A stretch of 64,000 nt of DNA. Source: Brachybacterium sp. EE-P12 (GTDB lineage Bacteria; Actinomycetota; Actinomycetes; Actinomycetales; Dermabacteraceae). This document shows, in pieces, positions 34,645 through 45,795 of this stretch. Where the stretch lies: assembly GCF_003711805.1 (NCBI RefSeq), contig NZ_QXCP01000005.1, positions 124,001 through 188,000 on the forward strand. Reading direction: 5' to 3'. Each line of letters begins with the position of its first letter. Position 1 is the first letter of the stretch. Under the pieces are notes generated by a model, which did no database searches, was not told where the DNA came from, and saw only the letters and a list, made by a program, of their open reading frames with translations. A program made the translations under genes and the position numbers.

Positions 34645-36123
34645 ATGACCGACACCACGACCCCCCAGATCGCCATCAACGACATCGGTGACGCCGACGA
34701 GCTGATGGCCGCCATCGATGCCACCATCAAGTACTTCAACGACGGCGACATCGTCGAAGGCACCGTGGTGAAGGTCGATCACGACGAGGTCCTCCTGGAC
34801 ATCGGCTACAAGACCGAGGGCGTCATCCCCTCGCGCGAGCTGTCCATCAAGCACGACGTCGACCCGGCCGACGAGGTCGAGGTCGGCGACGAGATCGAGG
34901 CCCTCGTCCTCCAGAAGGAGGACAAGGAGGGTCGCCTGATCCTGTCCAAGAAGCGCGCCCAGTACGAGCGCGCCTGGGGCTCGATCGAGCAGATCAAGGA
35001 GGACGAGGGCGTCGTCACAGGTCGCGTCATCGAGGTCGTCAAGGGCGGCCTCATCGTCGACATCGGTCTGCGCGGCTTCCTCCCGGCCTCCCTCGTGGAG
35101 ATGCGCCGCGTCCGCGACCTGCAGCCCTACGTCGGCCAGGAGATCGAGGCGAAGATCATCGAGCTGGACAAGAACCGCAACAACGTGGTCCTCTCCCGCC
35201 GCGCCTACCTGGAGGAGACCCAGTCCGCGGTCCGCTCCGACTTCCTGCAGACCCTCCAGAAGGGCCAGGTCCGCGAGGGTGCGGTGTCCTCGATCGTCAA
35301 CTTCGGCGCCTTCGTCGACCTCGGCGGCGTCGACGGCCTGGTGCACGTCTCCGAGCTGTCCTGGAAGCACATCGACCACCCCTCCGAGGTCGTCGAGGTG
35401 GGCCAGAAGGTCAAGGTCGAGGTCCTGGACGTCGACATGGACCGCGAGCGCGTCTCCCTGTCGCTGAAGGCGACCCAGGAGGACCCGTGGCAGCTGTTCG
35501 CCCGCACCCACGCCATCGGCGAGGTCGTGCCGGGCAAGGTCACCAAGCTCGTCCCCTTCGGCGCCTTCGTGCGCGTCGAGGACGGCATCGAGGGCCTCGT
35601 GCACATCTCCGAGCTGGCCCAGCGCCACGTGGATCTGCCCGAGCAGGTCGTCACCGTGGACCAGGACGTCTTCGTCAAGGTCATCGACATCGACCTCGAG
35701 CGTCGCCGGATCTCGCTCTCCCTCAAGCAGGCGAACGAGGGCGTCGACCCCGAGGGTGACGACACCACCTTCGATCCCGCGCTCTACGGCATGGCCGCGG
35801 AGTACGACGCCAATGGCGAGTACAAGTACCCCGAGGGCTTCGACCCGGAGACCAACGAGTGGCTCGAGGGCTTCGAGGCGCAGCGCGAGGAGTGGGAGGC
35901 CCAGTACGCGGCCGCCTACGAGCGCTGGACCGCCCACAAGGCCCAGGTCGCCGAGGCCCTCCGCGCCGACGAGGAGTCCGCGAACGCTCCGGCCGCCGCG
36001 TCGACCACCTCGGACTCCGCTCCGGCTGCTCAGGCCTCCTACCAGTCGAGCTCCTCGGACGAGGGCACCCTCGCCTCCGACGAGGCCCTGGCCGCCCTGC
36101 GCGCCAAGCTCACCGGCAACTGA
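34645..36123 (+). CDS. rpsA: 30S ribosomal protein S1 RpsA
   Basis: mRNA-binding ribosomal protein. 492 residues with four S1 RNA-binding domains at about residues 35-105, 122-190, 207-278 and 293-365, each ending in a VVLS/ISLSLK-type strand, the actinobacterial four-domain form. A long acidic then Ser/Ala-rich tail follows (about residues 370-492), containing YKYPEGFDPETNEWLEGF, conserved in actinobacterial S1. ATG 34645; the upstream GACGGAG is a weak SD 14 bases away. Confidence 0.97.
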   Translation: MTDTTTPQIAINDIGDADELMAAIDATIKYFNDGDIVEGTVVKVDHDEVLLDIGYKTEGVIPSRELSIKHDVDPADEVEVGDEIEALVLQKEDKEGRLILSKKRAQYERAWGSIEQIKEDEGVVTGRVIEVVKGGLIVDIGLRGFLPASLVEMRRVRDLQPYVGQEIEAKIIELDKNRNNVVLSRRAYLEETQSAVRSDFLQTLQKGQVREGAVSSIVNFGAFVDLGGVDGLVHVSELSWKHIDHPSEVVEVGQKVKVEVLDVDMDRERVSLSLKATQEDPWQLFARTHAIGEVVPGKVTKLVPFGAFVRVEDGIEGLVHISELAQRHVDLPEQVVTVDQDVFVKVIDIDLERRRISLSLKQANEGVDPEGDDTTFDPALYGMAAEYDANGEYKYPEGFDPETNEWLEGFEAQREEWEAQYAAAYERWTAHKAQVAEALRADEESANAPAAASTTSDSAPAAQASYQSSSSDEGTLASDEALAALRAKLTGN

Positions 36124-36140
36124 TCCTCGGATCACCGGCC

Positions 36141-36177
36141 GACGGCCCGGTCCCCGCGATGCGGGGGCCGGGCCGTC
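36141..36177 (+). terminator. Terminator of rpsA
   Basis: 17-bp stem (36141-36157 with 36161-36177, one G-T pair) with a 3-base loop, 18 bases after rpsA and followed by TCTCGTCCTCTCG. Confidence 0.75.
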
Positions 36178-36279
36178 TCTCGTCCTCTCGTCCCGGGGCC
36201 ACGGCGCCGGCGCAGTGCCGCCCGCCCGGCTCCCGGGCGGCTGCGGCGGACACCGGTCGCGACAGGGCACACTGGTGCC

Positions 36280-37110
36280 ATGACCACTGCTCTCGAGGCC
36301 CATCCGATCCATTCCTGGCTCACCGACATGGACGGCGTGCTCGTCCACGAGGAGGCGGCGCTGCCCGGCGCGCCCGAGTTCATCGCCGCCCTGCAGCAGT
36401 TCGGGCGGCCGTTCCTGGTGCTCACCAACAACTCGATCTTCACCCCGAGGGATCTCCGCGCGCGCCTGGCTCGCAGCGGGATCGACCTCCCCGAGAGCGC
36501 GATCTGGACCAGCGCGCTCGCGACGGCGCGCTTCCTCGCCGAGCAGCAGCCCGGCTCGGCCGCCTATGTCATCGGGGAGGCGGGTCTGACCAGCGCCATC
36601 CACGAGGAGGGCTTCATCCTCGCCGACAGCGATGTCGACTTCGTGGTGCTGGGGGAGACCCGCACCTACTCCTTCGAGGCGATCACCCGCGCGATCCGCC
36701 TCATCCGCGGCGGTGCGAAGTTCATCGCGACGAACCCCGACGTCACCGGCCCCAGCGCCGAGGGGCCGCTCCCGGCCACGGGCTCCGTCGCGGCGATGAT
36801 CACCGCCGCCACCGGCATCAGCCCCTACTACGTCGGCAAGCCGAACCCGCTCATGATGCGCACGGCGCTGAACCGCATCGGCGGGCACTCGGAGAACTCC
36901 GTGATGATCGGCGACCGCATGGACACGGACGTGAAGTCGGGCCTCGAGGCGGGCATGCGCTCGATCCTCGTGCTCAGCGGCTCCACGCAGGTCGAGGAGA
37001 TCCCGCGGTTCCCGTACCGGCCCACCGCCGTCCTGGACGGCATCGCGGACGTCGTCCCGCTCGTGGAGCGCCTCACGCCGCACGAGGCCGTCGAGCTCGA
37101 CGAGGACTGA
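36280..37110 (+). CDS. HAD-IIA family phosphatase (NagD-like)
   Basis: 276 residues. HAD motif I TDMDGVLVH (about residues 14-22), motif II in FLVLTNNS, and motif III/IV GKPNPLMM and MIGDRMDTDVKSGLEAGM. The C2 cap between motifs II and III marks the IIA (NagD/pNPPase) subclass; substrate not predictable (sugar phosphates or nucleotides in relatives). ATG 36280 has no SD; CACACT 6 bases upstream may be a -10 for leaderless mRNA. Separate transcription unit after the rpsA terminator. Confidence 0.9.
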   Translation: MTTALEAHPIHSWLTDMDGVLVHEEAALPGAPEFIAALQQFGRPFLVLTNNSIFTPRDLRARLARSGIDLPESAIWTSALATARFLAEQQPGSAAYVIGEAGLTSAIHEEGFILADSDVDFVVLGETRTYSFEAITRAIRLIRGGAKFIATNPDVTGPSAEGPLPATGSVAAMITAATGISPYYVGKPNPLMMRTALNRIGGHSENSVMIGDRMDTDVKSGLEAGMRSILVLSGSTQVEEIPRFPYRPTAVLDGIADVVPLVERLTPHEAVELDED

Positions 37111-37168
37111 ACGCGACCGAGCGTGTGGAGGGTCTGTGACGGCGTCGTGGCACTCCGGCGCGGCGCGG

Positions 37169-37197
37169 TTGACCCGGGGCCGCCGAGGTGGGAAGGT
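37169..37197 (+). promoter_or_regulatory. Putative promoter of the secreted-protein gene
   Basis: TTGACC (37169-37174), 17-base spacer, GAAGGT (37192-37197), in the 213-base gap after the HAD gene. It is the best -35 hexamer seen in this part of the window, but the -10 is weak. The rest of the gap shows no gene-like frame. Confidence 0.4.
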
Positions 37198-37323
37198 CAT
37201 GTCCAGCTCGCCCGAGGGTCAAGGAGAGGCAAAGCCTGCGGTCGTGAGGCCCGCGTCCTCCGCCACCGACCGGACGAGCTCGCGGGGGCATGAGCCTCCG
37301 GACCGACTCGGAAGGAGACGACG

Positions 37324-38127
37324 ATGACTCGTCGGCACCAGATCAGGACCCTCGCCGCACTCGGCCTGGGCGCCCCGCTCCTCGTGGGGCTCGGCATCGG
37401 CGGCGTCACCCAGGCCATCGCGGAGCCCGCGAACCCTGCGGTGCAGCCGGGCCAGAGCTCCGTCCAGGAGCCCGCCGGCACGAGCGGCGGCGATCCGGCG
37501 TCCGGCGGCGAGGAGCAGGACGCTCCGAGCGACGTGTTCACCACCGGGTCCCAGGAGTTCGACGATCCCTCGGACAGCACGCTGACGGCCGACGGTGTCG
37601 CGGCGCAGCTCTACGGCTACGCCGCCGATCCGCGTCTCGGCGACGCCGCGCACTGCGCCGACGGTCTCGACATGGACAGCCCCGGCGACGTCACCACCTG
37701 CACCGTGACCGGCTGGAGCGGCGAGGAGGAGACGTACTACGCGTACATCGCCCCCGGTGCCGTGCCGGAGGCCGACTACTGGCTGTACTTCTCCGAGGAC
37801 GCCCCGCTGCCGGACGAGGCCGCAGACACCCTGAACGACGGGATCAACGGCACCGGCGCCTACCCGGTCTGGGGCGAGCAGCAGGACCAGACTGTACAGC
37901 TCTCCCCGGAGACGGCCGTGGAGCGCGCGAACTTCGTGCTCGACGGCATCGGCCGGGACGACCTCACCGTCACCTCCGTCGAAGGGGAGGTCGATCTCAC
38001 CGCGCTGACGCCGGTGCGCGGCACCGCGACCGAGGAGGGCTCCGGCCGTGCCGTCGGCGTGACGCTGCTGCCGATCCCGACCGAGGGCGAGGCGCCCGCG
38101 ATGCTGGTCAGCATCGACGGTCCCTGA
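37324..38127 (+). CDS. Secreted protein of unknown function with a DUF4333-like Cys pair
   Basis: 267 residues from ATG 37324, with GGAAGGAG upstream. Sec signal peptide at residues 1-33 (basic MTRRHQIR, hydrophobic core, AIA cleavage). Residues 34-85 are a low-complexity Gly/Pro/Ser/Glu linker. A folded part follows with Cys111 and Cys126 in [20 protein letters not shown], which resembles the DUF4333 pattern (Cys, then Gly-x-x-x-x-Cys-x-Val-Thr), and a likely second beta-rich domain to the C-terminus. The two cysteines could form an extracellular disulfide. The protein is very acidic overall. No partner in the neighbourhood; flanked by HAD and aroC genes. Function unknown. Confidence 0.8.
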   Translation: MTRRHQIRTLAALGLGAPLLVGLGIGGVTQAIAEPANPAVQPGQSSVQEPAGTSGGDPASGGEEQDAPSDVFTTGSQEFDDPSDSTLTADGVAAQLYGYAADPRLGDAAHCADGLDMDSPGDVTTCTVTGWSGEEETYYAYIAPGAVPEADYWLYFSEDAPLPDEAADTLNDGINGTGAYPVWGEQQDQTVQLSPETAVERANFVLDGIGRDDLTVTSVEGEVDLTALTPVRGTATEEGSGRAVGVTLLPIPTEGEAPAMLVSIDGP

Positions 38128-38175
38128 GCCGCCCCCGGCGAGCGAGGCTCCGGCGGCGTCGCCGCCGATTCCCTC

Positions 38176-38210
38176 CGGGCGGGTGTCCGCGCAGCGCGGA
38201 CACCCGCCCG
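38176..38210 (+). terminator. Terminator before aroC
   Basis: Perfect 16-bp stem (38176-38191 with 38195-38210) closed by CAG, 48 bases after the secreted-protein gene and 32 bases before aroC. Confidence 0.75.
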
Positions 38211-38242
38211 TCGCGCGCGACGACCATGAGATGATCCAGGGC

Positions 38243-39496
38243 ATGCTGCGCTGGCTCACGGCCGGGGAATCCCACGGCCCCTCCCTCCTCTCCCTGCTCG
38301 ACGGCGTCCCTGCCGGGATCGAGCTGACCAGTGACGATCTGAAGGACGCGCTCGCCCGGCGCCGCCTCGGCCACGGCCGCGGCAGCCGCCAGAAGTTCGA
38401 GCAGGACGTCCTGACGATCCACGGCGGGCTGCGCCACGGTCGCACCCTCGGCTCCCCGCTCGCGATCGAGATCGCGAACTCCGAATGGCCCAAGTGGGAG
38501 AAGGTCATGAGCGCCGACCCCGTCCCGCGCGAGGACCTCCTGATCGACGCCGGCACCGGGGACGAGCGCGAGATCGCCCGCAACCGGCCCCTGTCCCGGC
38601 CCCGTCCCGGCCACGCCGACCTCTCCGGCATGCTCAAGTACGGCTTCGACGAGGCACGCCCGGTGCTCGAGCGCGCGAGCGCCCGCGAGACGGCGGCGCG
38701 GGTGGTCGCCGGCCGCGTCGCCGCCGCCCTCCTCGAGCAGGCCGCGGGGATCCGCCTGGTCTCCCACACCCTCGCCGTCGGCGCGACGTCCGTGCCCGAG
38801 GACGCCCCGCTGCCCACACCCGACCACCTCGCCCAGCTCGACGCCGACCCGCTGCGCTGCTTCCACGAGGGCACCTCGGAGGCGATGGTCGCCGAGGTCG
38901 ATGCTGCGAAGTCCGACGGCGACACCCTCGGCGGCGTCGTCGAGGTGCTCGCCTACGGCCTGCCCGTCGGCCTCGGCTCCCACACCCAGTGGGATCGCAA
39001 GCTCGACGGCCGCCTCGCCCAGGCCATCATGTCGATCCAGGCGATGAAGGGCGTGGAGATCGGCGACGGCTTCGCGACCGCCGCCCGGCGCGGCTCCGTC
39101 GCGCACGACGAGATCCTCGTCGCCCCCTCCCCGGCCGAGGGCGCCTCCGCCTACCCGCGCGCGACCAACCGCGCCGGCGGCCTCGAGGGCGGCATGACCA
39201 ACGGCGAGGTGCTGCGGGTGCGCGGCGCGCTGAAGCCCATCTCGACCGTGCCGCGCGCTCTGCGCACCGTCGACGTCGCCACCGGGGAGCAGACCACCGC
39301 CAACCACCAGCGCTCCGACACCTGCGCGGTCGCGCCCGCCGCGGTGATCGCCGAGGCCGTCGTGGCGCTGACCCTGGCCGATGCGCTGCTGGAAAAGACC
39401 GGCGGCGACAGCATCGCCGAGATCCGTGCCCACCTCGAGGGCACCCGCGCCCTCCAGGACGAGCTCTCCCGCCGCGGGGAGGCCACGAGCTCGTGA
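38243..39496 (+). CDS. aroC: Chorismate synthase AroC
   Basis: Last common step to chorismate, needs reduced FMN. 417 residues, beginning [14 protein letters not shown] at ATG 38243; an upstream in-frame start at 38183 would read through the terminator stem. Signatures [38 protein letters not shown] and the basic/Arg-rich late motif [13 protein letters not shown] are present. First of four overlapping shikimate genes. No SD; start context suggests a short or absent leader. Confidence 0.97.
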   Translation: MLRWLTAGESHGPSLLSLLDGVPAGIELTSDDLKDALARRRLGHGRGSRQKFEQDVLTIHGGLRHGRTLGSPLAIEIANSEWPKWEKVMSADPVPREDLLIDAGTGDEREIARNRPLSRPRPGHADLSGMLKYGFDEARPVLERASARETAARVVAGRVAAALLEQAAGIRLVSHTLAVGATSVPEDAPLPTPDHLAQLDADPLRCFHEGTSEAMVAEVDAAKSDGDTLGGVVEVLAYGLPVGLGSHTQWDRKLDGRLAQAIMSIQAMKGVEIGDGFATAARRGSVAHDEILVAPSPAEGASAYPRATNRAGGLEGGMTNGEVLRVRGALKPISTVPRALRTVDVATGEQTTANHQRSDTCAVAPAAVIAEAVVALTLADALLEKTGGDSIAEIRAHLEGTRALQDELSRRGEATSS

Positions 39497-40035
39497 CCGG
39501 ACCCGTGGCCGTCCTGATCGGACCGATGGCCGCCGGGAAGACCAGCGTCGGCAGGGCGCTCGCGGCGCGTCTCGGCGTGCCCTTCGCCGATCTCGACGCC
39601 CTGATCGTGCAGGAGACCGGGCGCACGATCCCGGACATCTTCCGGCTCGAGGGCGAGCAGGCCTTCCGCGAGCGGGAGGCCGCCGCCCTGGTGCGCGCCC
39701 TCGACCATCAGCGAGGGGTGCTCTCCCTGGGCGGGGGAGCCCCGATGCATCCCCGCGCCGCCCGCACGCTGGAGGGCCGACCTGTCGTGCTGCTCGAGAT
39801 CGACGAGGACGTCGCCGCACGTCGTCTCTCCCGCGGCGTCGGCCGCCCGATGCTCGAGGGCGACGACCCCATGACCCGCTGGCGCGAGCTCGCCGCCGCT
39901 CGCTCGGCGACCTATCGTGGACTGGCGACCCATCGCGTCGACGCCGGCCGCGGCAGCCCCGCCCAGGTGGCGCGCGCCGTCATCGACGCACTGCAGCTTC
40001 AGGGGCCCCGGCGCCCCGAGGAGGAGACCGAATGA
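39493..40035 (+). CDS. aroK: Shikimate kinase AroK
   Basis: Phosphorylates shikimate at O3. 180 residues from GTG 39493, overlapping aroC by 4 bases. P-loop [16 protein letters not shown] (about residues 7-22), shikimate-binding DLDALI and [11 protein letters not shown], lid RGVGRPML and the adenine-loop Arg-x-x-x-Tyr (RSATYRGLA). Normal length; short charged C-terminal tail PRRPEEETE. Confidence 0.97.
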   Translation: MTGPVAVLIGPMAAGKTSVGRALAARLGVPFADLDALIVQETGRTIPDIFRLEGEQAFREREAAALVRALDHQRGVLSLGGGAPMHPRAARTLEGRPVVLLEIDEDVAARRLSRGVGRPMLEGDDPMTRWRELAAARSATYRGLATHRVDAGRGSPAQVARAVIDALQLQGPRRPEEETE

Positions 40036-41114
40036 GCACCACCGCGATCCCTGTCACCACTCCCGGCGGCGGGTACGACGTGCACGTGGGCAGGGGGCTG
40101 CTCGAGGAGATCCCCGCCCTCGTGCCCGAGCGGGCCCGCCGCGTGGTCATCGTGCACCAGCCGAGCCTGCGCGAGGTCGCCGAGCAGGTGTGCGCCGGCA
40201 TCGAGCAGACCGGTCGCGCGGCCTTCGCCGCCGAGGTCCCCGACGGCGAGGAGGCCAAGACCGCCCAGGTCGCGGGCTTCCTCTGGGGCGTGTGCGGTCA
40301 GGCGGAGATCAGCCGGCAGGACCTCGTGATCGGCCTGGGCGGCGGCGCCGCGACGGACCTCGCCGGCTTCGTCGCCGCATCCTGGCTGCGCGGCGTGGAC
40401 GTGCTGCAGGTCCCCACCACGGTCGCCGCGATGGTGGACGCGGCCGTGGGCGGCAAGACCGGGATCAACACCGCCGAGGGCAAGAACCTCGTCGGCGCCT
40501 TCCATCCCCCGATCGCCGTGGTCGCCGACCTGGACGTCCTGGCCGGGCTCGGCGCGAACGACGTCGCCGCGGGCCTGGCCGAGGCGGTCAAGGCCGGGTT
40601 CATCGAGGACACCGCGATCCTCGACCTCGTCGAGCGCGACCCCGCCGCCGTCCTCGACGTCACCACCGAGGCGTTCCGCGAGGTGATCGAGAGGGCGATC
40701 CGGGTCAAGGCCCGCGTGGTCTCCGCGGACCTGCGCGAGAGCGGCGAGCGGGAGATCCTCAACTACGGTCACACCCTCGCCCACGCGATCGAGCGCAACG
40801 AGCGCTACCAGTGGCGCCACGGGGCCGCGGTGAGCATCGGGATGATGTTCGTCGCCGAGCTCTCCCACCTCTCCGGGAAGCTCTCCGAGGCGGAGGTGGA
40901 CCGCCACCGCAGCATCCTCACCTCCCTCGGCCTGCCCACGACCTACCGCGGCCGGCAGTGGCCGAAGCTCGAGGACGCCATGAAGCGGGACAAGAAGACC
41001 CGCGCGGGCCTGCTGCGCTTCGTGGTGCTGGACCGCATCGGCACCGTCTCCCGGATCGAGGGACCGGACCCGGCGCTGCTGCTGAGCGCCTACGCCGCGA
41101 TCACCGCGGACTGA
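40032..41114 (+). CDS. aroB: 3-dehydroquinate synthase AroB
   Basis: Zinc/NAD enzyme that forms dehydroquinate from DAHP. 360 residues. NAD-binding LGGGAATDLAGFVAASWLRG (about residues 99-118), QVPTTVAAMVDAAVGGKTGIN, and the zinc-binding EAVKAGFI and NYGHTLAHAIE motifs. ATG overlaps the aroK stop. The aroK-aroB pair is followed 25 bases later by aroD. Confidence 0.97.
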   Translation: MSTTAIPVTTPGGGYDVHVGRGLLEEIPALVPERARRVVIVHQPSLREVAEQVCAGIEQTGRAAFAAEVPDGEEAKTAQVAGFLWGVCGQAEISRQDLVIGLGGGAATDLAGFVAASWLRGVDVLQVPTTVAAMVDAAVGGKTGINTAEGKNLVGAFHPPIAVVADLDVLAGLGANDVAAGLAEAVKAGFIEDTAILDLVERDPAAVLDVTTEAFREVIERAIRVKARVVSADLRESGEREILNYGHTLAHAIERNERYQWRHGAAVSIGMMFVAELSHLSGKLSEAEVDRHRSILTSLGLPTTYRGRQWPKLEDAMKRDKKTRAGLLRFVVLDRIGTVSRIEGPDPALLLSAYAAITAD

Positions 41115-41139
41115 CCGCACCCGAGCGAGGAGGAGCACC

Positions 41140-41961
41140 ATGCCCGACCAGCCCAGCAACGTGGACGTGCGGCGACGCACCGCGACCGTGCGCGGGGTCG
41201 AGTTCGGCCGGGGCCGGCCCGAGATCATCGTGCCCCTGGTCGGCGACGACCTCGACGCGCTGCTCGCCCAGGCCGAGGCCGCGACCGCGACCCCGGCCCG
41301 GGTGATCGAATGGCGCCTGGACCGGTTCCGGCCGGATCTCGAGGACGCCGAGGACCACCGGGAGGTGACCCTCGCCGCGCTCGGCCCGCTGCGTGCCGCG
41401 CTCGGTGCCGACCGGGCGCTGCTGGTCACCTTCCGCACCACGGCCGAGGGCGGCCGGCGCCCGTACAGCACCCGAGCCCTCGGCGCGCTGCTGGAGACGC
41501 TGATCTCCGGGCGCCGCGCCGGCACGCAGTCGGCGGTGGACCTGGTGGACATCGAGACCGCGCGGGAGGAGGGCGTGGTCGCCTCCGTCGTCGACTCCGC
41601 GCGACGGCACGGCATCGCCGTGATCGGCTCCCACCACGACATGGAGGGAACGCCCGACGAGGAGACCATGGTGCGGATCCTGCGCGGGCAGCGGCGGCTC
41701 GGTGCGGACATCCCCAAGATCGCGGTCACCCCGCGCAGCGCCCGGGACGTGCTCACGCTGCTCTCGGCGAGCCTGACCGTCGCCGAGGACCTCGCCGGCC
41801 CCCACATCGCGGTCTCGATGGGCACCCTCGGGGCGAGCAGCCGGGTGACCGCCGAGACCTTCGGCAGCGCCGCGACCTTCGCGACCGCGGGGGAGGGCTC
41901 CGCCCCCGGGCAGCTCGCCGCGGGCGACGTCGCGGGGATGATCGAGCTGCTGCGCCCCTGA
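41140..41961 (+). CDS. aroD: 3-dehydroquinate dehydratase, type I (AroD)
   Basis: Dehydrates dehydroquinate via a lysine Schiff base. 273 residues, type I (class I aldolase-like) and not the type II AroQ usual in actinobacteria. Visible type I residues: E57 and R59 in VIEWRLDRF, the TFRTTAEGG strand (97-105), H166 in GSHHDMEGTP, and Schiff-base K193 in DIPKIAVTP. ATG with AGCGAGGAGGAG upstream. Placed after aroB exactly where aroQ is normally found, so it completes the local aroC-K-B-D set. Confidence 0.95.
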   Translation: MPDQPSNVDVRRRTATVRGVEFGRGRPEIIVPLVGDDLDALLAQAEAATATPARVIEWRLDRFRPDLEDAEDHREVTLAALGPLRAALGADRALLVTFRTTAEGGRRPYSTRALGALLETLISGRRAGTQSAVDLVDIETAREEGVVASVVDSARRHGIAVIGSHHDMEGTPDEETMVRILRGQRRLGADIPKIAVTPRSARDVLTLLSASLTVAEDLAGPHIAVSMGTLGASSRVTAETFGSAATFATAGEGSAPGQLAAGDVAGMIELLRP

Positions 41962-41971
41962 GCCGGCGGGG

Positions 41972-42859
41972 TCAGTCCGCGGAGGTGTCCGCAGGCCCCT
42001 CGCGCCGCTCGTGCTCCGCCGTGCCGGGCAGCTCCTCGGCCTCGGGGAAGATGCGCTCCTCGTACTCGTGGGCGTCCGGCTCCTCGGCGGCGAAGTCCTC
42101 GGCGAGGTCGTCGTGCTCCGCATCGACCACGGGGATCGCCCCGGTCACGAGAGCGACCCGCTCCCGCTCGTCCTTGCGGGTGCGGCGCACCAGGCGCTTC
42201 AGCTGCGTGGCCGACATCGTCACCTGCCACTCCTGGTGCGCGGGCAGCGACCATCGCCGCCAGGCCGCGACCCCGGCCAGCAGCGAGCCGACGGCGACCG
42301 CGGCCAGCACCGTGGGGGAGGGCAGGCCGAGGGCGAGCACCAGCCAGGTCAGCACCGCGGTGACCAGGGCTCCGGTCGCGTACAGCGGGCCGCCGCCGAA
42401 GATCTGGGGGATCCGGCCCACCAGCACGTCGCGGAGCACGCCGCCGCCGACGGCGCTGGTGACCCCGAGCAGGATCGCGGGCAGCACGTCCAGCCCGTAG
42501 CCGAGCGACTTCGCGGTGCCGGTCGCGGCCCAGAGCCCCATCGCCGCGATGTCCAGCACGGTCACCGTCCTACGCCACCAGGGGCCCTCGGTATGGATGA
42601 GGAACGAGAGCGTCGCCCCGCCGAGCGCGCAGGCGAGATATCCGGGACCGGCGAAGGCCGCCGGGGTGCCGTAGTCCAGGATCAGGTCGCGCACGAGCCC
42701 GCCCCCGAGGCCCGCGACGACGCCGATCACCGCGAAGCCGACCACGTCGAAGTTCAGCCGCGAGGCGATGGCCCCGGCGGCCACGCCCATGACGAAGACC
42801 CCCACGAGGTCCAGCACGCGCAGGAGGTCGTTGGTGACGAGCAGCTGAAGCGTGTCCAC
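41972..42859 (-). CDS. TRIC (trimeric intracellular cation) channel family protein
   Basis: 295 residues from GTG 42859 (complement). Seven hydrophobic segments over residues 10-205, with two internal repeats of the UPF0126 type marked by GLGGGLVRDLILD and AVGGGVLRDVLVG, each followed by aromatic-rich turns. The C-terminal 90 residues are hydrophilic and very acidic. Bacterial TRIC homologues are homotrimeric K+-permeable channels. Convergent with aroD (10-base gap) and divergent from coaE. A -10-like TACGGT lies 6 bases before the GTG. Confidence 0.9.
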   Translation of the reverse strand: MDTLQLLVTNDLLRVLDLVGVFVMGVAAGAIASRLNFDVVGFAVIGVVAGLGGGLVRDLILDYGTPAAFAGPGYLACALGGATLSFLIHTEGPWWRRTVTVLDIAAMGLWAATGTAKSLGYGLDVLPAILLGVTSAVGGGVLRDVLVGRIPQIFGGGPLYATGALVTAVLTWLVLALGLPSPTVLAAVAVGSLLAGVAAWRRWSLPAHQEWQVTMSATQLKRLVRRTRKDERERVALVTGAIPVVDAEHDDLAEDFAAEEPDAHEYEERIFPEAEELPGTAEHERREGPADTSAD

Positions 42860-42865
42860 TCCAGC

Positions 42866-42926
42866 ACCGTAGTCCGCGCGTCGGGGCCCGGGAACTGCGC
42901 CGTGACCAGCCCGACCCCTCTACCAT
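42866..42926. promoter_or_regulatory. Divergent leaderless-type promoters of the TRIC gene and coaE
   Basis: Minus-strand TACGGT (42866-42871) is 6 bases before the TRIC GTG; plus-strand TACCAT (42921-42926) is 6 bases before the coaE ATG. Neither start has a Shine-Dalgarno sequence, so both mRNAs are probably leaderless. -35 elements are not clear. Confidence 0.5.
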
Positions 42927-42932
42927 CGAGAC

Positions 42933-43562
42933 ATGCGTCCCCTCACCGCGCCCCTGCGTCTGGGCCTGACCGGCGGCATCGGCTCAGGGAAGTCGACCGT
43001 CGCCGAGCTCTGGCGGGAGCGTGGGCTGCGGGTGATCGACCTCGACGCCCGCTCGCGCGCCGTCCTCGACGTCCCGGGCGAGGGCGTCGAGGAGGCCGTC
43101 GCCCGCTTCGGGGAGGAGCTGCGCGACGAATCGGGCACGATCGACCGCGCCGCGATGGCCCGGATCGTCTTCGCCGATGCCGCGGCGCGGGCGGACCTCG
43201 AGCGGATCGTGCTGGGCCGGGTGGACCGCGCGGTCGCCGCCGAGGAGGCCGAGGCCGTCGCGGCGGGGGAGCGGGTGATCGTCCACGACAGCCCGCTGCT
43301 GCTCGAGCAGCGACGCGAGGACGACTACGACGCGGTGATCGCGGTGCTGGCCCGGCGCGAGGACCGCATCGACCGGGTTGTCCGGGACCGCGGGAAGGAG
43401 CGCGCCTACGTCGAGTCGATCATGGCCGCGCAGGTCGGCGATCTCGAGCGGATCCGCCGCGCGGACCGGCTCGTGCTGAACACGGCCGGGCGCGAGGAGC
43501 TCGCGGCCCGGGCTGCGCACGCGCTCGAGGCGGTGCTCGGCGAGGACGGCCCCCGCCGGTGA
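42933..43562 (+). CDS. coaE: Dephospho-CoA kinase CoaE
   Basis: Final step of coenzyme A synthesis. 209 residues. P-loop LGLTGGIGSGKSTV (about residues 9-22), DLDARSRAVL, and VHDSPLLLEQ plus the lid RVVRDRGKERAYVESIMAAQ. Neighbours uvrB as in many actinobacteria (rpsA-coaE-uvrB). Upstream coaBC lies elsewhere in this window. No SD; leaderless start likely. Confidence 0.96.
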   Translation: MRPLTAPLRLGLTGGIGSGKSTVAELWRERGLRVIDLDARSRAVLDVPGEGVEEAVARFGEELRDESGTIDRAAMARIVFADAAARADLERIVLGRVDRAVAAEEAEAVAAGERVIVHDSPLLLEQRREDDYDAVIAVLARREDRIDRVVRDRGKERAYVESIMAAQVGDLERIRRADRLVLNTAGREELAARAAHALEAVLGEDGPRR

Positions 43563-43675
43563 CGTCCCGCGGCGGCGCACGTCGCGGGCGCACCGGCCCC
43601 GCAGGCTCGTCGGTCGCCGGCTCGGCCCTGAGCGGACACCGCCCCCGTGCCGTGTCGTCCGTCGGCCCCGGGTCG

Positions 43676-43681
43676 TAGGCT
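43676..43681 (+). promoter_or_regulatory. Putative -10 box (TAGGCT) for a leaderless uvrB mRNA
   Basis: TAGGCT ends 7 bases before the uvrB ATG. No LexA-type GAAC/GTTC palindrome is visible in the 126-base coaE-uvrB gap, unlike before uvrA. Confidence 0.5.
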
Positions 43682-43688
43682 CGTCCCC

Positions 43689-45791
<2,103 letters not shown>

Positions 45792-45795
45792 GCCG

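Noticed and set aside
43563-43688. LexA box upstream of uvrB
   Set aside because: No GAAC/GTTC palindrome is found in the gap.
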